NCBI RefSeq assembly: GCF_927312905.1
Contig: NZ_CAKMHQ010000030.1
Span: forward strand, 1 to 64,000
Source of the DNA: Candidatus Nitrotoga sp. 1052
GTDB taxonomy: Bacteria; Pseudomonadota; Gammaproteobacteria; Burkholderiales; Gallionellaceae
Reading direction: 5' to 3'
DNA: 64,000 bases
Positions 17,060 through 26,031 of the stretch are shown here, piece by piece. Each line of letters opens with the position of its first letter. Position 1 is the stretch's first letter. The position numbers and the translations under genes are program-made. Below the pieces are notes generated by a model. It saw nothing but the letters and a program-made list of their open reading frames with translations. It did not search any database and was not told where the DNA came from.

Positions 17060-17698
17060 ATGGAAAATATTAACAACGTACCTGACAATTCTCGTCGTGT
17101 CGCCCTTAAAACAGGCTTTGCTGTAAGTGCACTCGCTGCGCTTAGCTTAACCACTCTCAATAGCGCAAATGCGAATACAGGAAGTGATACAAAGCACGAC
17201 ATGGCTATTTTAAATGCGGCCTTGGACCTTGAAAATCAAGCAATTTGGGCATATGGTGTGGCAGCGGGAAAGCTGAGCGACAGCAAGGTGGGAAATGTCA
17301 TTAAGTCCCTGGCATTGCGTAATCAGGCTGATCACATTAAGCATCGGGATATCTTCATATCCACGATTAAAAGCCTAGGTGGCACACCGACCAATGCAAA
17401 GGGAACATACGATCTTTCTGCTTATATCAAGGCAGGGGAAGGTAATCTTGATAGTGACGCCAATATCGCTAAACTTGCACTTGCGCTAGAGGTGGATGCG
17501 GTGCTTGCCTACGCCAGTGCCGTCAGCAAACTGCGTACCCCCGCGTTGGTCGCTGCCGGACTGACTATCTTGCCAGATGAATCAGCACATGCCGCAGCAA
17601 TTCGCGCGGTGTTTGGCACGCTTGATTCGACGATCCATGCCGTACCGGCTGCGCAACTCAGCAAAGAAACTCGCAGCCAGTGGATACTGTCCGTCTAA
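17060..17698 (+). CDS. exported ferritin-like domain protein (DUF4439-like), Tat signal
   Basis: 212-residue four-helix-bundle protein. A twin-arginine leader is visible (SRRVALKTGFAVSALAALS, residues 11-29) with a likely cleavage after ANA near residue 39. The bundle carries Glu58 (DLENQAIWAYG), His92 and His95 (QADHIKHRD), Glu144 (LALEVDAVLAYAS), and Glu174/His177 (PDESAHA), consistent with a di-iron carboxylate site. AGGAGA precedes the start by seven bases. It is followed 17 bases later by a cupredoxin gene. A periplasmic iron or electron-handling role is inferred; no enzyme activity is known to me. Confidence 0.75.
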   Translation: MENINNVPDNSRRVALKTGFAVSALAALSLTTLNSANANTGSDTKHDMAILNAALDLENQAIWAYGVAAGKLSDSKVGNVIKSLALRNQADHIKHRDIFISTIKSLGGTPTNAKGTYDLSAYIKAGEGNLDSDANIAKLALALEVDAVLAYASAVSKLRTPALVAAGLTILPDESAHAAAIRAVFGTLDSTIHAVPAAQLSKETRSQWILSV

Positions 17699-17715
17699 TC
17701 AGCAAGGCGCGTACC

Positions 17716-18069
17716 ATGAGGATGCCCCTTACGTTACTTACAGGAGCATATTTGGGGTTGGCAGCTATTTCGATGACGGGGTCAGCCGCTCCTAATAAGG
17801 CAACTGGAGGGCGCATACCCATTACGGTTACGATTGATGCCTTCCAATTTCAACCCGATAAGATACGGATAAAACGTGGGCAGAGCGTAATTTTTATTAA
17901 TAAGGATGAAGTTCCTCATACCGTAACACCTGATAAAAATGCACACTTTGTTCCTTCCGGCATCATAAAAGGTGGCGAAAAACACGAAGTGTTATTTGAC
18001 TCAGCGGGAGTACAGAATTATTCGTGTGATTTTCATCCCAGTATGCGTGGACGAGTGATTGTAAAATAA
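17716..18069 (+). CDS. exported cupredoxin (plastocyanin/azurin-like type 1 copper protein)
   Basis: 117-residue periplasmic electron-transfer protein. A signal peptide precedes GSAAPNK (cleavage near residue 25). Type 1 copper ligands are His68 (VPHTV), Cys104, His107 and Met110 (YSCDFHPSM), with the usual close spacing C-X2-H-X2-M. ATG 17716 is chosen over earlier in-frame GTG-like options because AAGG lies before it and it gives a clean signal peptide. It is translated in an operon with the ferritin-like gene, so the two may exchange electrons or metals in the periplasm. This is inference. Confidence 0.85.
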   Translation: MRMPLTLLTGAYLGLAAISMTGSAAPNKATGGRIPITVTIDAFQFQPDKIRIKRGQSVIFINKDEVPHTVTPDKNAHFVPSGIIKGGEKHEVLFDSAGVQNYSCDFHPSMRGRVIVK

Positions 18070-18084
18070 AAAGTGGTCAACAAA

Positions 18085-18125
18085 AAATCCGTTCGTCCTG
18101 AGCTTGTCGAAGGATGAGCGGATTT
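18085..18125. repeat. dispersed hairpin repeat, possible terminator of the cupredoxin operon
   Basis: Imperfect stem AAATCCGTTCGTCCT (18085-18099) against AGGATGAGCGGATTT (18111-18125), with a GAGCTTGTCGA loop. A T-rich run follows (ACTTTTTC), so it may end transcription. The loop sequence is a common interspersed repeat (TCCTGAGCTTGTCGAAGGA) of bacterial genomes. Confidence 0.7.
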
Positions 18126-18260
18126 ACTTTTTCTGCGGAGGTTGAATTTTATTACCCACTCTATTTCACATAGAGCCGTATATTTTTTCTCTTCTTACGG
18201 TCTGGAGTAAAATGCAAAATATCTCCTTAGAGGGAGCCCAATGCACTAAAGGAGTACGGA

Positions 18261-18899
18261 ATGCTTGAATTATTTGGGAGTCGTCAGCAAGAGCTTTTAA
18301 AGCTCCTGCTAAAGAATAAGGGCGGTTTAACTTTAGATGAACTCTCGGAATATCTAAAAATTTCCCGAAACGCCGTTCGCCAGCACGTATCCGCATTGGA
18401 GAACAACGGAATAGTCACTGAAGGAGTGACCCGCCCTTCTGGGGGACGTCCGGAACAGCTTTATGTACTTACTGATGAAGGCAAGGAGTTCTTCCCGCGC
18501 AATTATTCCTGGTTTGCTCAACTGATGGTCGAATCAATCACTCAAGAATCTGGCGTGGCGGGGTTGAGGGAAAGATTGGGTGCTATGGGGATGGGGGTTG
18601 CTCAGCAGCTACTCAGCCAAAATTCAGCACTTAAAACGCGCGAGCAAAAGGTGGAAAAGCTTTCTGAGGTGATGGAAGAGCTTGGTTATAACACGAGGAG
18701 CTTTGCTGTTAATAGCGATGCGCCCACAATTGAAGCGGATAACTGCATTTTTCACAATCTCGCCATGAAAAAACCGGAGATTTGCCAGTTTGATCTGGCG
18801 TTATTATCGACCTTTACAGACAGTACGGTTATTCACGAGGAATGTATGGCTAAAGGCGGCAATGTTTGCCGTTTCAAATTTAAGGATAAAGATGAATGA
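18261..18899 (+). CDS. winged-helix regulator with a four-cysteine Fe-S motif, SufR-like
   Basis: 212-residue DNA-binding protein. The N-terminal winged helix (RQQELLKLLLKNKGGLTLDE, then YLKISRNAVRQHVSALENNG) resembles ArsR/DeoR-type repressors. The C-terminal domain holds Cys162, 175, 195 and 203 (CX12CX19CX7C) in a 'HNLAMKKPEICQFD' and 'HEECMAKGGNVCRF' context like the cluster-binding domain of SufR. AAAGGAG lies seven bases upstream of the ATG. I infer a [2Fe-2S] or [4Fe-4S] sensor. Location just after the ferritin-like/cupredoxin operon suggests it controls that operon. No suf genes are in the window. Confidence 0.75.
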   Translation: MLELFGSRQQELLKLLLKNKGGLTLDELSEYLKISRNAVRQHVSALENNGIVTEGVTRPSGGRPEQLYVLTDEGKEFFPRNYSWFAQLMVESITQESGVAGLRERLGAMGMGVAQQLLSQNSALKTREQKVEKLSEVMEELGYNTRSFAVNSDAPTIEADNCIFHNLAMKKPEICQFDLALLSTFTDSTVIHEECMAKGGNVCRFKFKDKDE

Positions 18900-18991
18900 A
18901 TTTTGATAAATGAGTGCGTTGTAGTAGCTGTGAGTTAAGGAAATACTTGGCAAGAATATGAAGCAAGGCTTAATTTCACAATAATATCTTT

Positions 18992-19480
18992 TCAGTCGCG
19001 AAAGTTTTGGTATTGCAGCGGAAAGTCAGTGATGGAAGCGCGTATCAGCTGAATGGCAGCTTGCAGATCGTCGCGCTTACTGCCAGTTATGCGCACCGTG
19101 TCGCCTTGTATGCTGGCCTGTACTTTCATTTTACTGTCCTTGACGAATTTGACGATTTTTTTCGCCAGTTCAATTTCAACTCCCACCTTCACGGTGCAGG
19201 AACGTTTAATCTTGTTACCGCTGACCTTCTCAATTTTATCGCTAATCTCCAAGCACTTGATGTCCACGCCTCGCTTGGTAAGTTTGGCATTAAGAATATC
19301 CTGTACCTGGTTCAGTTGAAATTCATTGTCAGCATGTACGGTGAGTACTAACTCTGCCTGCTCCACGCGAGCATCTGAACCCTTGAAATCAAAGCGAGTG
19401 CTAACTTCTTTGTTGGTCTGCTCGACTGCATTTTTAACTTCCGTCTTGTCCACTTCGGATACGATGTCGAATGATGGCAT
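18992..19480 (-). CDS. yajQ: YajQ-family nucleotide/cyclic-di-GMP-binding protein
   Basis: 162-residue two-domain alpha/beta protein. It begins [20 protein letters not shown] and has [30 protein letters not shown] and the final [17 protein letters not shown], all typical. YajQ homologues bind nucleotides or RNA and, in Xanthomonas and Pseudomonas, cyclic di-GMP. AAGGAG lies eight bases before the ATG. It converges with the regulator gene. Confidence 0.93.
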   Translation of the reverse strand: MPSFDIVSEVDKTEVKNAVEQTNKEVSTRFDFKGSDARVEQAELVLTVHADNEFQLNQVQDILNAKLTKRGVDIKCLEISDKIEKVSGNKIKRSCTVKVGVEIELAKKIVKFVKDSKMKVQASIQGDTVRITGSKRDDLQAAIQLIRASITDFPLQYQNFRD

Positions 19481-19570
19481 TGCAGTTCTCCTTAAATTTT
19501 ATCTGCATTAACCTTCTTTTTCAGACGGAGGAAATGCTTGATGAGGGGCGCTACGAGTGGATTCGATTCG

Positions 19571-19885
19571 CTAACCAAAACTGCAAACGTAATTGACTGC
19601 ATCCTGCGCATGTATTTCAAAGCTGCTGTTAGCAGCCACATTGAACTGCATACCGGCAGTGTAGGTTTTGGCGTCGTTGTCGCCTGCTATTTTAACTTGA
19701 CAGGTGCCACTGGTAATTTCCATTAGTTCCGGGGTGTTGACGTTAAAAGTGAGCTGGCTGCCCGGCATTATCACTCCGACGGTCTTGCGTGTGCCATCAG
19801 GGAACAGGACGGAGTGTGACACGCACTTACCGTCGAAGAACACATTGGCTTTTTTAACGACGCTAACGTTATCGAATTGGGACAT
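19571..19885 (-). CDS. ppnP: pyrimidine/purine nucleoside phosphorylase PpnP
   Basis: 104-residue single-domain cupin of the PpnP (YaiE, DUF1255) family, which phosphorolyses several nucleosides. The conserved core is FDGKCVSHSVLFPDGTRKTVGVI and ELMEITSGTCQVKI and AGMQFNVAANSSFEI, all present in part here, and the length is standard. A GGAGTA precedes the ATG by five bases. The region upstream is a 10-base AT-rich tandem repeat. Confidence 0.9.
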   Translation of the reverse strand: MSQFDNVSVVKKANVFFDGKCVSHSVLFPDGTRKTVGVIMPGSQLTFNVNTPELMEITSGTCQVKIAGDNDAKTYTAGMQFNVAANSSFEIHAQDAVNYVCSFG

Positions 19886-19910
19886 GGATACTCCTGATTG
19901 GGAATTATTT

Positions 19911-19956
19911 AATTTAATTAAATTTAATTAAATTTAATTAAATTTAATTAAATTTA
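19911..19956. repeat. 10-bp AT-rich tandem repeat upstream of ppnP
   Basis: Four exact copies of AATTTAATTA (19911-19950) and a partial fifth (19951-19956). It occupies positions -26 to -71 relative to the ppnP start codon. Ten-base phasing of A tracts would produce bend or UP-element-like DNA, and copy number could vary. Confidence 0.85.
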
Positions 19957-20000
19957 TTCAAAATGTTATCTAAACATAAAGCGTTTAGAACAGGTATTAT

Positions 20001-21221
20001 CTACTGCCCTAGCTTAGCTGCAATGCGCATTCTAAGAGCGTTCAGCTTGATAAACCCGGCGGCGTCCTTCTGGTCGTAGGCGCCTTTGTCGTCTTCGAAA
20101 GTAGCGATGTTCGGGTCAAACAGCGAATCAGTTTTGGAATCGCGTCCCACCACGATGACATTACCCTTGTATAGCTTGATGCGCACCCAGCCGTTAACTT
20201 TTTGCTGCGTGTGATCTATAAGTGTTTGCAGTGAGCGGCGTTCTGGACTCCACCAATAGCCGTTGTAAATCATACTGGCATAGCGCGGCATCAAATCATC
20301 TTTCAGGTGCGCAACTTCGCGATCCATCGTGATGGATTCTATTGCGCGATGTGCCTTGAGCATTATGGTTCCGCCGGGGGTTTCATAGCAGCCGCGTGAT
20401 TTCATGCCGACGTAGCGGTTCTCTACCAGATCAAGACGGCCAATGCCGTGTTTGCCGCCCAACTTATTAAGCATGGTGAGTATCTGGGCCGGGCTCATGT
20501 GCGATCCGTTGAGGCCGACAATGTCGCCGCGCTCGAATTCAATATCAATATATTCAGCCGCATCTGGCGCTTGCTCCGGTGACACTGTCCAGCGCCACAT
20601 GCTTTCCTCAGCTTCGGCGGCGGGGTTTTCCAGATGGCGTCCTTCAAAGCTGATATGCAGCAGGTTTGCATCCATCGAATAAGGCGATCCGCCCTGCTTG
20701 TGCTTCATATCTACGGGGATGCTGTGTTTTTCAGCGTATGCCATTAGTTTTTCGCGCGAGAGTAAGTCCCACTCGCGCCACGGCGCGATTACCTTGATGT
20801 TCGGGTTAAGTGCGTAATAGCCTAGCTCGAAACGCACCTGATCGTTGCCCTTGCCGGTGGCGCCGTGCGACACCGCTTCCGCGCCCGTTTGCCTGGCGAT
20901 CTCAATTTGGCGCTTGGCGATTAGCGGGCGCGCGATCGAGGTGCCGAGCAGATATTCGCCTTCATACACGGTGTTGGCGCGGAACATCGGGAATACAAAG
21001 TCGCGTACGAATTCGTCGCGCAGATCGTCGATGAAAATATTTTCCGGCTTAATGCCGAACTGCAAAGCTTTTTTGCGCGCGGGTTCGAGTTCTTCACCTT
21101 GACCAATATCGGCAGTGAAGGTCACTACCTCGCACTGATAGGTATCCTGTAACCATTTCAGGATTACTGAGGTATCCAGTCCGCCAGAGTAGGCGAGGAC
21201 GACTTTTTTGATTTCGCTCAT
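20001..21221 (-). CDS. argG: argininosuccinate synthase
   Basis: 406-residue enzyme that joins citrulline and aspartate using ATP, the penultimate arginine step. The PP-loop [18 protein letters not shown] is at 7-24, and [16 protein letters not shown] near 117 and the tail [31 protein letters not shown] (given in part) match the family. Length and start are standard. It lies downstream of argD-argF on the same strand, separated by a possible terminator, so it may have its own promoter. Confidence 0.97.
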   Translation of the reverse strand: MSEIKKVVLAYSGGLDTSVILKWLQDTYQCEVVTFTADIGQGEELEPARKKALQFGIKPENIFIDDLRDEFVRDFVFPMFRANTVYEGEYLLGTSIARPLIAKRQIEIARQTGAEAVSHGATGKGNDQVRFELGYYALNPNIKVIAPWREWDLLSREKLMAYAEKHSIPVDMKHKQGGSPYSMDANLLHISFEGRHLENPAAEAEESMWRWTVSPEQAPDAAEYIDIEFERGDIVGLNGSHMSPAQILTMLNKLGGKHGIGRLDLVENRYVGMKSRGCYETPGGTIMLKAHRAIESITMDREVAHLKDDLMPRYASMIYNGYWWSPERRSLQTLIDHTQQKVNGWVRIKLYKGNVIVVGRDSKTDSLFDPNIATFEDDKGAYDQKDAAGFIKLNALRMRIAAKLGQ

Positions 21222-21253
21222 TTCGTTTTTCTCAGTTTAATAAACCACCAATG

Positions 21254-21280
21254 AAAACAGGGTACACAAGCGCACCCTGC
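21254..21280 (-). terminator. possible intrinsic terminator after argF
   Basis: On the minus strand CAGGGT (21279-21274) pairs with ACCCTG (21263-21258) around GCGCTTGTGT, followed by TTTT. The stem is only six pairs, so this may be partial or an attenuator. argG begins 33 bases beyond it. Confidence 0.5.
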
Positions 21281-21290
21281 ATTTTTGCTT

Positions 21291-22211
21291 TTAGTTATTC
21301 ACATTACCTAATAGCAGATATTCCATCAGTGCTTTTTGTACATGTAATCTATTCTCTGCTTCATCCCATACCGCGCTTTGCGCGCCGTCGATTACGGCGG
21401 CGTCCACTTCCTCGCCGCGATGTGCCGGCAGGCAATGCATGAACAGCGCATCCGGTTTGGCGACGGCCATCATTTCTGCATCCACAATCCAGTCGGCGAA
21501 TGCTTTGCGGCGCGCATCGTTCTCGCGCTCAAAGCCCATGCTGGTCCAGACATCGGTGGTGACAAGGTCGGCATTGCGCGCCGCGTCCATCGGGTCAGCA
21601 AATTCCTCATAGTGGTCTTCGCCGAATAGTCCGGCACGTTCTGGCTCAACTTCATAGCCAGGAGGGGTGGAAACATGGACGTTGAAGTCGAACACCTCCG
21701 CTGCTTGCAACCAGGTATTGCATACATTGTTGGAATCGCCAATCCACGCTACGGTTTTGCCCTGAATGGAGCCGCGCTGCTCGATATAGGTGTAGATGTC
21801 AGCCAATATCTGACAGGGATGGTATTCATTGGTCAAGCCGTTAATCACCGGCACTCTCGAATTTGCGGCAAAGCGTTCGATAATTTCCTGTTCGAAAGTA
21901 CGGATCATTACCAGGTCACTCATGCGAGAGATAACTTGCGCCGCGTCTTCCACCGGCTCGCCGCGTCCCAGTTGCGAATCGCGCGTGTTGAGGTAAATGG
22001 CGTTGCCGCCAAGTTGTTGCATACCTGCCTCAAACGATAGGCGCGTACGCGTGGAGCTTTTCTCAAAAATCATCACTAAAGTGCGATCCACTAGCGGATG
22101 ATAGAGCTGGTAGGTTTTAAAGCGCTGCTTGATGATGTGCGCGCGAGCGAACATGTGTTCGAACTCCGCACGGGTAAAGTCTTTGAATTGTAAAAAATGT
22201 TTAATGCTCAC
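21291..22211 (-). CDS. argF: ornithine carbamoyltransferase
   Basis: 306-residue enzyme that makes citrulline from ornithine and carbamoyl phosphate. Carbamoyl-phosphate site SSTRTRLSFE (near 53), HPCQ near 131, and the ornithine-loop MHCLPAHRGEEV near 270 are present. The start is GTG at 22211, one base after the argD stop, so translation is coupled. A second carbamoyl-transferase (aspartate) is ruled out by the HCLPAHRG motif. Confidence 0.97.
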   Translation of the reverse strand: MSIKHFLQFKDFTRAEFEHMFARAHIIKQRFKTYQLYHPLVDRTLVMIFEKSSTRTRLSFEAGMQQLGGNAIYLNTRDSQLGRGEPVEDAAQVISRMSDLVMIRTFEQEIIERFAANSRVPVINGLTNEYHPCQILADIYTYIEQRGSIQGKTVAWIGDSNNVCNTWLQAAEVFDFNVHVSTPPGYEVEPERAGLFGEDHYEEFADPMDAARNADLVTTDVWTSMGFERENDARRKAFADWIVDAEMMAVAKPDALFMHCLPAHRGEEVDAAVIDGAQSAVWDEAENRLHVQKALMEYLLLGNVNN

Positions 22212-22212
22212 G

Positions 22213-23391
22213 TTATGCGCCTTGCGCCAGAAAATTGGTAATCAGCGGGCATAGCTTGTCCAGTAATTGCAGCGCTTCTGCGGAAGTGAACACCATTGCG
22301 GGTAGCAGCCGGATAACGTTGTCATCGGTGACGTTGATCAACAGCCCTTGCGCCAAGGCTTGCTTAACCAGTTCCCCGCAGCTCCTGTTCAGTTCAATGC
22401 CAATAATCAGCCCCTGCCCCCGAATTTCCACCACGCCAGCCACTTTGGCCAGGCGTGTACGGAAGCCCTGCTGTAGGAATTCGCCTACCGTGGCGGCACT
22501 CGCTACCAGCTGGTCTTCTTCCATTATCGCCAGCGTGGTTAGCACAGCTACACATGCCAATGGGTTGCCGCCGAAAGTAGAGCCATGATTGCCCGGCTTA
22601 AAGGTGCCTGCCGCCTTGCCAGCGGCTAGACAGGCGCCGACAGGTATGCCGGAGCCGATACCTTTGGCTAGTGTCATTACGTCCGGCAGAATGCCCGTAT
22701 GCTGGTGGGCGAACCATTTGCCGGTACGGCCAATACCGCATTGCACTTCATCCAGCATCAACAGCCAGTTGTGCTGGTCACAGATTTTGCGCAGTTGTTC
22801 GAGATAATGGATATCCAAGGTGCGGATTCCGCCTTCGCCTTGAATGGGCTCGATCAGAACCGCTACGACATCGGGGTTGTGTTCGGCGACCTGATGTATG
22901 GCATCCAGGTCATTATAAGGAACGCGCACAAAACCTTTCACCAGTGGCTCGAATCCCGCCTGTACTTTGCGGTTGCCGGTGGCGGACAGTGTAGCCAAAG
23001 TGCGGCCATGAAATGCTTTCTCCATTACGATAATGGCTGGATTTTCAATGCCTTGCTGATGGCCATATAGACGTGCCAACTTGATCGCAGCTTCATTTGC
23101 CTCGCAGCCAGAATTGCACAAGAACACCTCTTGCATGTTGGCCAGCTCGCACAGCTTGTCGGCTACAGCTTCCTGCTCGCTTATCTGATACAAGTTGGAA
23201 ACATGTATCAGTTTGCTGATTTGCTCCTTAAGCGCTGTAGTTAAGCGTGGATGAGCATGTCCAAGAGTGTTGACAGCGATGCCGGACAGCGCATCAAGGT
23301 AGTGTTTGCCATTGCTGTCCCACAGCCAAACGCCTTCTCCGTGCGTGAAGGCGACTGGCAGGCGAGCATAGGTGTTCATCAAATGTGACAT
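22213..23391 (-). CDS. argD: acetylornithine aminotransferase
   Basis: 392-residue class-III PLP aminotransferase. It has LWDSNGKHYLDALSGIAVNTLGHAHPRL at the N-terminus, the GCEANEAAIKLAR motif near 94, MLDEVQCGIGRTGKWFAHQH near 217, and TLAKGIGSGIPVGA with the PLP lysine near 246. It precedes argF by one base in the operon argD-argF. Some family members also act in lysine (DapC) or proline routes. Confidence 0.95.
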   Translation of the reverse strand: MSHLMNTYARLPVAFTHGEGVWLWDSNGKHYLDALSGIAVNTLGHAHPRLTTALKEQISKLIHVSNLYQISEQEAVADKLCELANMQEVFLCNSGCEANEAAIKLARLYGHQQGIENPAIIVMEKAFHGRTLATLSATGNRKVQAGFEPLVKGFVRVPYNDLDAIHQVAEHNPDVVAVLIEPIQGEGGIRTLDIHYLEQLRKICDQHNWLLMLDEVQCGIGRTGKWFAHQHTGILPDVMTLAKGIGSGIPVGACLAAGKAAGTFKPGNHGSTFGGNPLACVAVLTTLAIMEEDQLVASAATVGEFLQQGFRTRLAKVAGVVEIRGQGLIIGIELNRSCGELVKQALAQGLLINVTDDNVIRLLPAMVFTSAEALQLLDKLCPLITNFLAQGA

Positions 23392-23876
23392 AGATAGATA
23401 GAATGACAGACGGCGGCATGGCCGCCGTATTGGGTTCAGGAAAACGCGTATATTGAGCTAAATTGCCTGGATTGTGCAAGGGGAAAATTTATATTGCACT
23501 TTATTAATAAGGACGTCAGCAATCTAATTGCATTAATAAAATATATTAAACAATATATTATCTTTAGGGCTTATTGCCGGAGGTGTCCCATGTCCCGAGT
23601 TGCAGTGAAACTATTCAGCACAAAAGAACAGGAGTTTGCAGCGCAAAGCACTGCGGGAAGCAAGCTGCGAAAGCATCAGCAAGCTTACGCAAGTCATTAA
23701 AGACTTCACGACTGCATACAATAAAAATGTATCGTTATTCGGCTGGCGCAAGCGAGAAGTCAAGGGTGCTCAGCTCTGCAATACTATTATTAACTTGTGC
23801 AATTAAATATTAGTGTGTGCGGGTCAGCTTGGATATTCGCCGTGGGTGATCTATGTGATCCATAATTTTGGTGAAC
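23392..23876. other. non-coding stretch between argD and rpsT
   Basis: About 480 bases. It holds one small ORF (23590-23700, listed separately) and, near 23540, AATATATT...AATATATT palindromes in an AT-rich patch. Nothing else is recognised. Confidence 0.4.
23590..23700 (+). CDS. small 36-residue hypothetical protein
   Basis: An ATG with GGAGG seven bases upstream opens a 36-codon frame (MSRVAVKLFSTKEQEFAAQS and then STAGSKLRKHQQAYASH with overlap). The composition is basic and polar, with no membrane segment. No family is recognised. The strong Shine-Dalgarno sequence and an AT-rich promoter-like patch upstream support expression but the frame is short enough to be chance. Confidence 0.3.
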   Translation: MSRVAVKLFSTKEQEFAAQSTAGSKLRKHQQAYASH

Positions 23877-23914
23877 TAAAACATAAAGCCGACAGCATGT
23901 GCTGTCGGCTTATT
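23877..23914 (-). terminator. terminator of rpsT
   Basis: Perfect 11-base stem: AGCCGACAGCA (23887-23897) and TGCTGTCGGCT (23900-23910). On the minus strand, TTATGTTTT follows. It lies about 25 bases after the rpsT stop. Confidence 0.9.
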
Positions 23915-23935
23915 TGGGAGTGCGTGCAGCTATGT

Positions 23936-24199
23936 TTAAGCCATTGCCTTGATGGCAGCAGATAAACGGCTCTTGTGACGCGCAGCCTTATTTTTGTGAA
24001 TGATCTTTTTGTCGGCGATGGAATCTACGATACTGGCGGATTCAATGAAAACGGCTTGTGCCACAGCTTTGTCGCCAACTTCAATGGCTTTCGCCACTTT
24101 TTTGATTGCAGTACGCAGTTCAGAGCGCAGACTTGTGTTATGTTCGCGCTGTTTGTTCGCTTGCCTTGCGCGTTTTCTAGCTTGTGCAGTGTTTGCCAT
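23936..24199 (-). CDS. rpsT: 30S ribosomal protein S20
   Basis: 87-residue S20 that binds the 5' domain and helix 44 of 16S rRNA. The N-terminal [20 protein letters not shown] and the closing [19 protein letters not shown] are typical, and composition is strongly basic. It has its own promoter at 24238-24266 and a strong terminator. Confidence 0.98.
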   Translation of the reverse strand: MANTAQARKRARQANKQREHNTSLRSELRTAIKKVAKAIEVGDKAVAQAVFIESASIVDSIADKKIIHKNKAARHKSRLSAAIKAMA

Positions 24200-24237
24200 G
24201 GCGATTCCTTGAGAATTTCTTTTGCAATAAAGAGCGA

Positions 24238-24266
24238 ATTATACAAAGGCTTGCTAACTTTAGCAA
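24238..24266 (-). promoter_or_regulatory. rpsT promoter
   Basis: On the minus strand: -35 TTGCTA (24266-24261), 17-base spacer, -10 TATAAT (24243-24238). Transcription would begin near 24231, giving a 31-base leader. Confidence 0.75.
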
Positions 24267-24322
24267 TTGTTTGTTTTTCCTGTGTAGCGAGCAAATGGAT
24301 CGCACGGGCTTGTAGCACATGA

Positions 24323-24705
24323 TTGTCCGATTTAACTCAGCCTTGGAAGGGGCAGAGATGAACCAAGCGAAATTGCTACAGGAGATTCAAAAAATGAGAT
24401 TTAAAGAAGCCTGTGAAGGCATCCCATGCGAACAACTTGAGCGAACAACGTAGAATGCTGCGTGTCGTTTGAGAATCTCCAGCTACAGATTCCGGTACAT
24501 CAGCACCGCGGCCATTTCGTGAAAGCCAGGGTACGGGTGCATCGTGACCCGGATGGTGTGCCAGCGATATTCCACGGCCGGGGAGTTGGCTGATTGCGAT
24601 ATGCAAGAATGTTTGTTCGCGCAACAGCTCCAGGCTGCTGTGTAAGTTCTCCCAGAAAATGGAGAAATCAAAAGCGAACAGTTTATGTGCTGCAATATCG
24701 GACAA
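24323..24705 (+). mobile_element. 383-bp internally deleted ISNCY-type insertion sequence
   Basis: Outer ends TTGTCCGAT (24323-24331) and ATCGGACAA (24697-24705) are exact inverse repeats. ATG 24394, preceded by AGGAGA, opens a frame MRFKEACEG that fuses directly to IPCEQLERTT and stops. That matches the first nine codons of an ISNCY-type transposase as I recall it, joined to codons near the C-terminal CEQ.ERT motif. A shifted frame continues CVSFENLQLQIPVHQHRGHF and VKARVRVHRDPDGVPAIFHG. So the central catalytic part is deleted and the tail is frameshifted. Confidence 0.65.
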
Positions 24706-24857
24706 ATCTATTTGTTGCTGGCATATTTCAAGCTATTGATATTGTCATCTTGCATGAGGTGGCTGCCGGCTATCCCAGCTTGATCGCAGTTGTGCTCGAC
24801 ATGGCGTGGTTGGAAGCGCTGGCTTGAGCAACAAATAATTGCACTGTCAAAGGAAAT

Positions 24858-24889
24858 TTGACCAGAATCTAGCGCGATTAGGATAAAAT
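24858..24889 (+). promoter_or_regulatory. promoter of the histidine operon
   Basis: -35 TTGACC (24858-24863) and -10 GATAAA (24882-24887) with an 18-base spacer (TAAAAT at 24884 gives 20). The leader would be about 25 bases, too short for a peptide-type attenuator. Confidence 0.55.
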
Positions 24890-24916
24890 ACCGCTGTCTA
24901 ACAGCACCGATAATCC

Positions 24917-26011
24917 ATGTCTTCAACCAATTTTGGTGTAACACCTGAAAGCTTGCTCCGTCAAGAAGTGCTTGATCTGCAAGCTTACCCTGTGTCCGAC
25001 AGCACTGGCATGGTCAAGCTTGATGCGATGGAGAATCCTTATCCATTGCCACAGTCATTGCGTGAGGAGATCGCCCGTCTGGTGGCGGATGCCGCCATCA
25101 ACCGATACCCTGACGCCGATGCTCAGCGACTTAAGGCCAGCATACGCGCCGTGACCCGCTTGCCGGAGAGCGTGGATATGTTACTTGGAAATGGGTCGGA
25201 TGAGATCATTCAGTTGTTAGCACTTGCGGTCGCTAAGCCGGATGCTACATTATTAAGCGTTGAGCCATCATTTGTGATGTATAAAATGATCGCGGCTTTC
25301 ACTGGGATGCAGTATGTCGGCGTGCCGCTGACAGAAGATTTTGCGCTGGATTTGCCTGCCATGTTGACTGCCATGCAACATCATCAGCCTGCGCTAGTGT
25401 TTTTGTCCTATCCAAATAATCCCACTGGAAATCTGTTTGATGCAGAAGCTATTGCTCAAATTATTGAGGCTGCCCCCGGCTTGGTGGTGGTGGATGAAGC
25501 CTATTATGCTTTTGCCAATGCTAGTTTTATGCCCATGCTGACGCGTTACCCCAATCTGCTGGTGATGCGCACATTCTCCAAGCTTGGCATGGCTGGTTTG
25601 CGTATAGGCTTTATGGTGGGTAGCAAGGCGTGGCTAGCGCAGTTAGAAAAGCTCCGTTTGCCGTATAATATAAATGTGCTGACGCAACGGGTGGCGGAAA
25701 AATTGTTGCTGCATCACGACGTGCTGTTGCGGCAGGCTGAGCAGATCAAACAGGATCGTGCTTGGTTATATGAGCGTCTGGTTGGGGTAGCGGATGTACG
25801 ACCTTATGTGAGTGACGCCAATTTCATCTTATTCCGAGTGATGCATGCGGATAAGATTTTTCAGGGGCTGAAAAAACGGGGTGTGCTAATCAAGAATTTG
25901 AACAAATCCCACCCGCTATTGGTTGATTGTCTGCGCGTAACGGTGGGCACTCCGCAGGAGAACGAGCAGTTCATCCGGGCACTGCAGGAAAGTATTCATC
26001 AATTTGTTTAG
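24917..26011 (+). CDS. hisC: histidinol-phosphate aminotransferase
   Basis: 364-residue PLP enzyme that converts imidazole-acetol phosphate to histidinol phosphate. Motifs: [13 protein letters not shown] near 93, SYPNNPTGN near 165, DEAYYAFA near 193, and the PLP-lysine region [18 protein letters not shown] near 218-235. First gene of the operon hisC-hisB-hisH-hisA-hisF-hisI-hisE. The start at 24917 has no strong Shine-Dalgarno sequence but matches family length. Confidence 0.95.
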   Translation: MSSTNFGVTPESLLRQEVLDLQAYPVSDSTGMVKLDAMENPYPLPQSLREEIARLVADAAINRYPDADAQRLKASIRAVTRLPESVDMLLGNGSDEIIQLLALAVAKPDATLLSVEPSFVMYKMIAAFTGMQYVGVPLTEDFALDLPAMLTAMQHHQPALVFLSYPNNPTGNLFDAEAIAQIIEAAPGLVVVDEAYYAFANASFMPMLTRYPNLLVMRTFSKLGMAGLRIGFMVGSKAWLAQLEKLRLPYNINVLTQRVAEKLLLHHDVLLRQAEQIKQDRAWLYERLVGVADVRPYVSDANFILFRVMHADKIFQGLKKRGVLIKNLNKSHPLLVDCLRVTVGTPQENEQFIRALQESIHQFV

Positions 26012-26031
26012 GCTGTCCATTAGGGAAAATT

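Noticed and set aside
19911-19956. Possible CRISPR-like tandem array
   Set aside because: Units are 10 bp, contiguous and without spacers; it is a simple repeat.
24376-24705. 109-codon minus-strand frame in the IS remnant
   Set aside because: Antisense shadow of the deleted transposase codons read on the plus strand.
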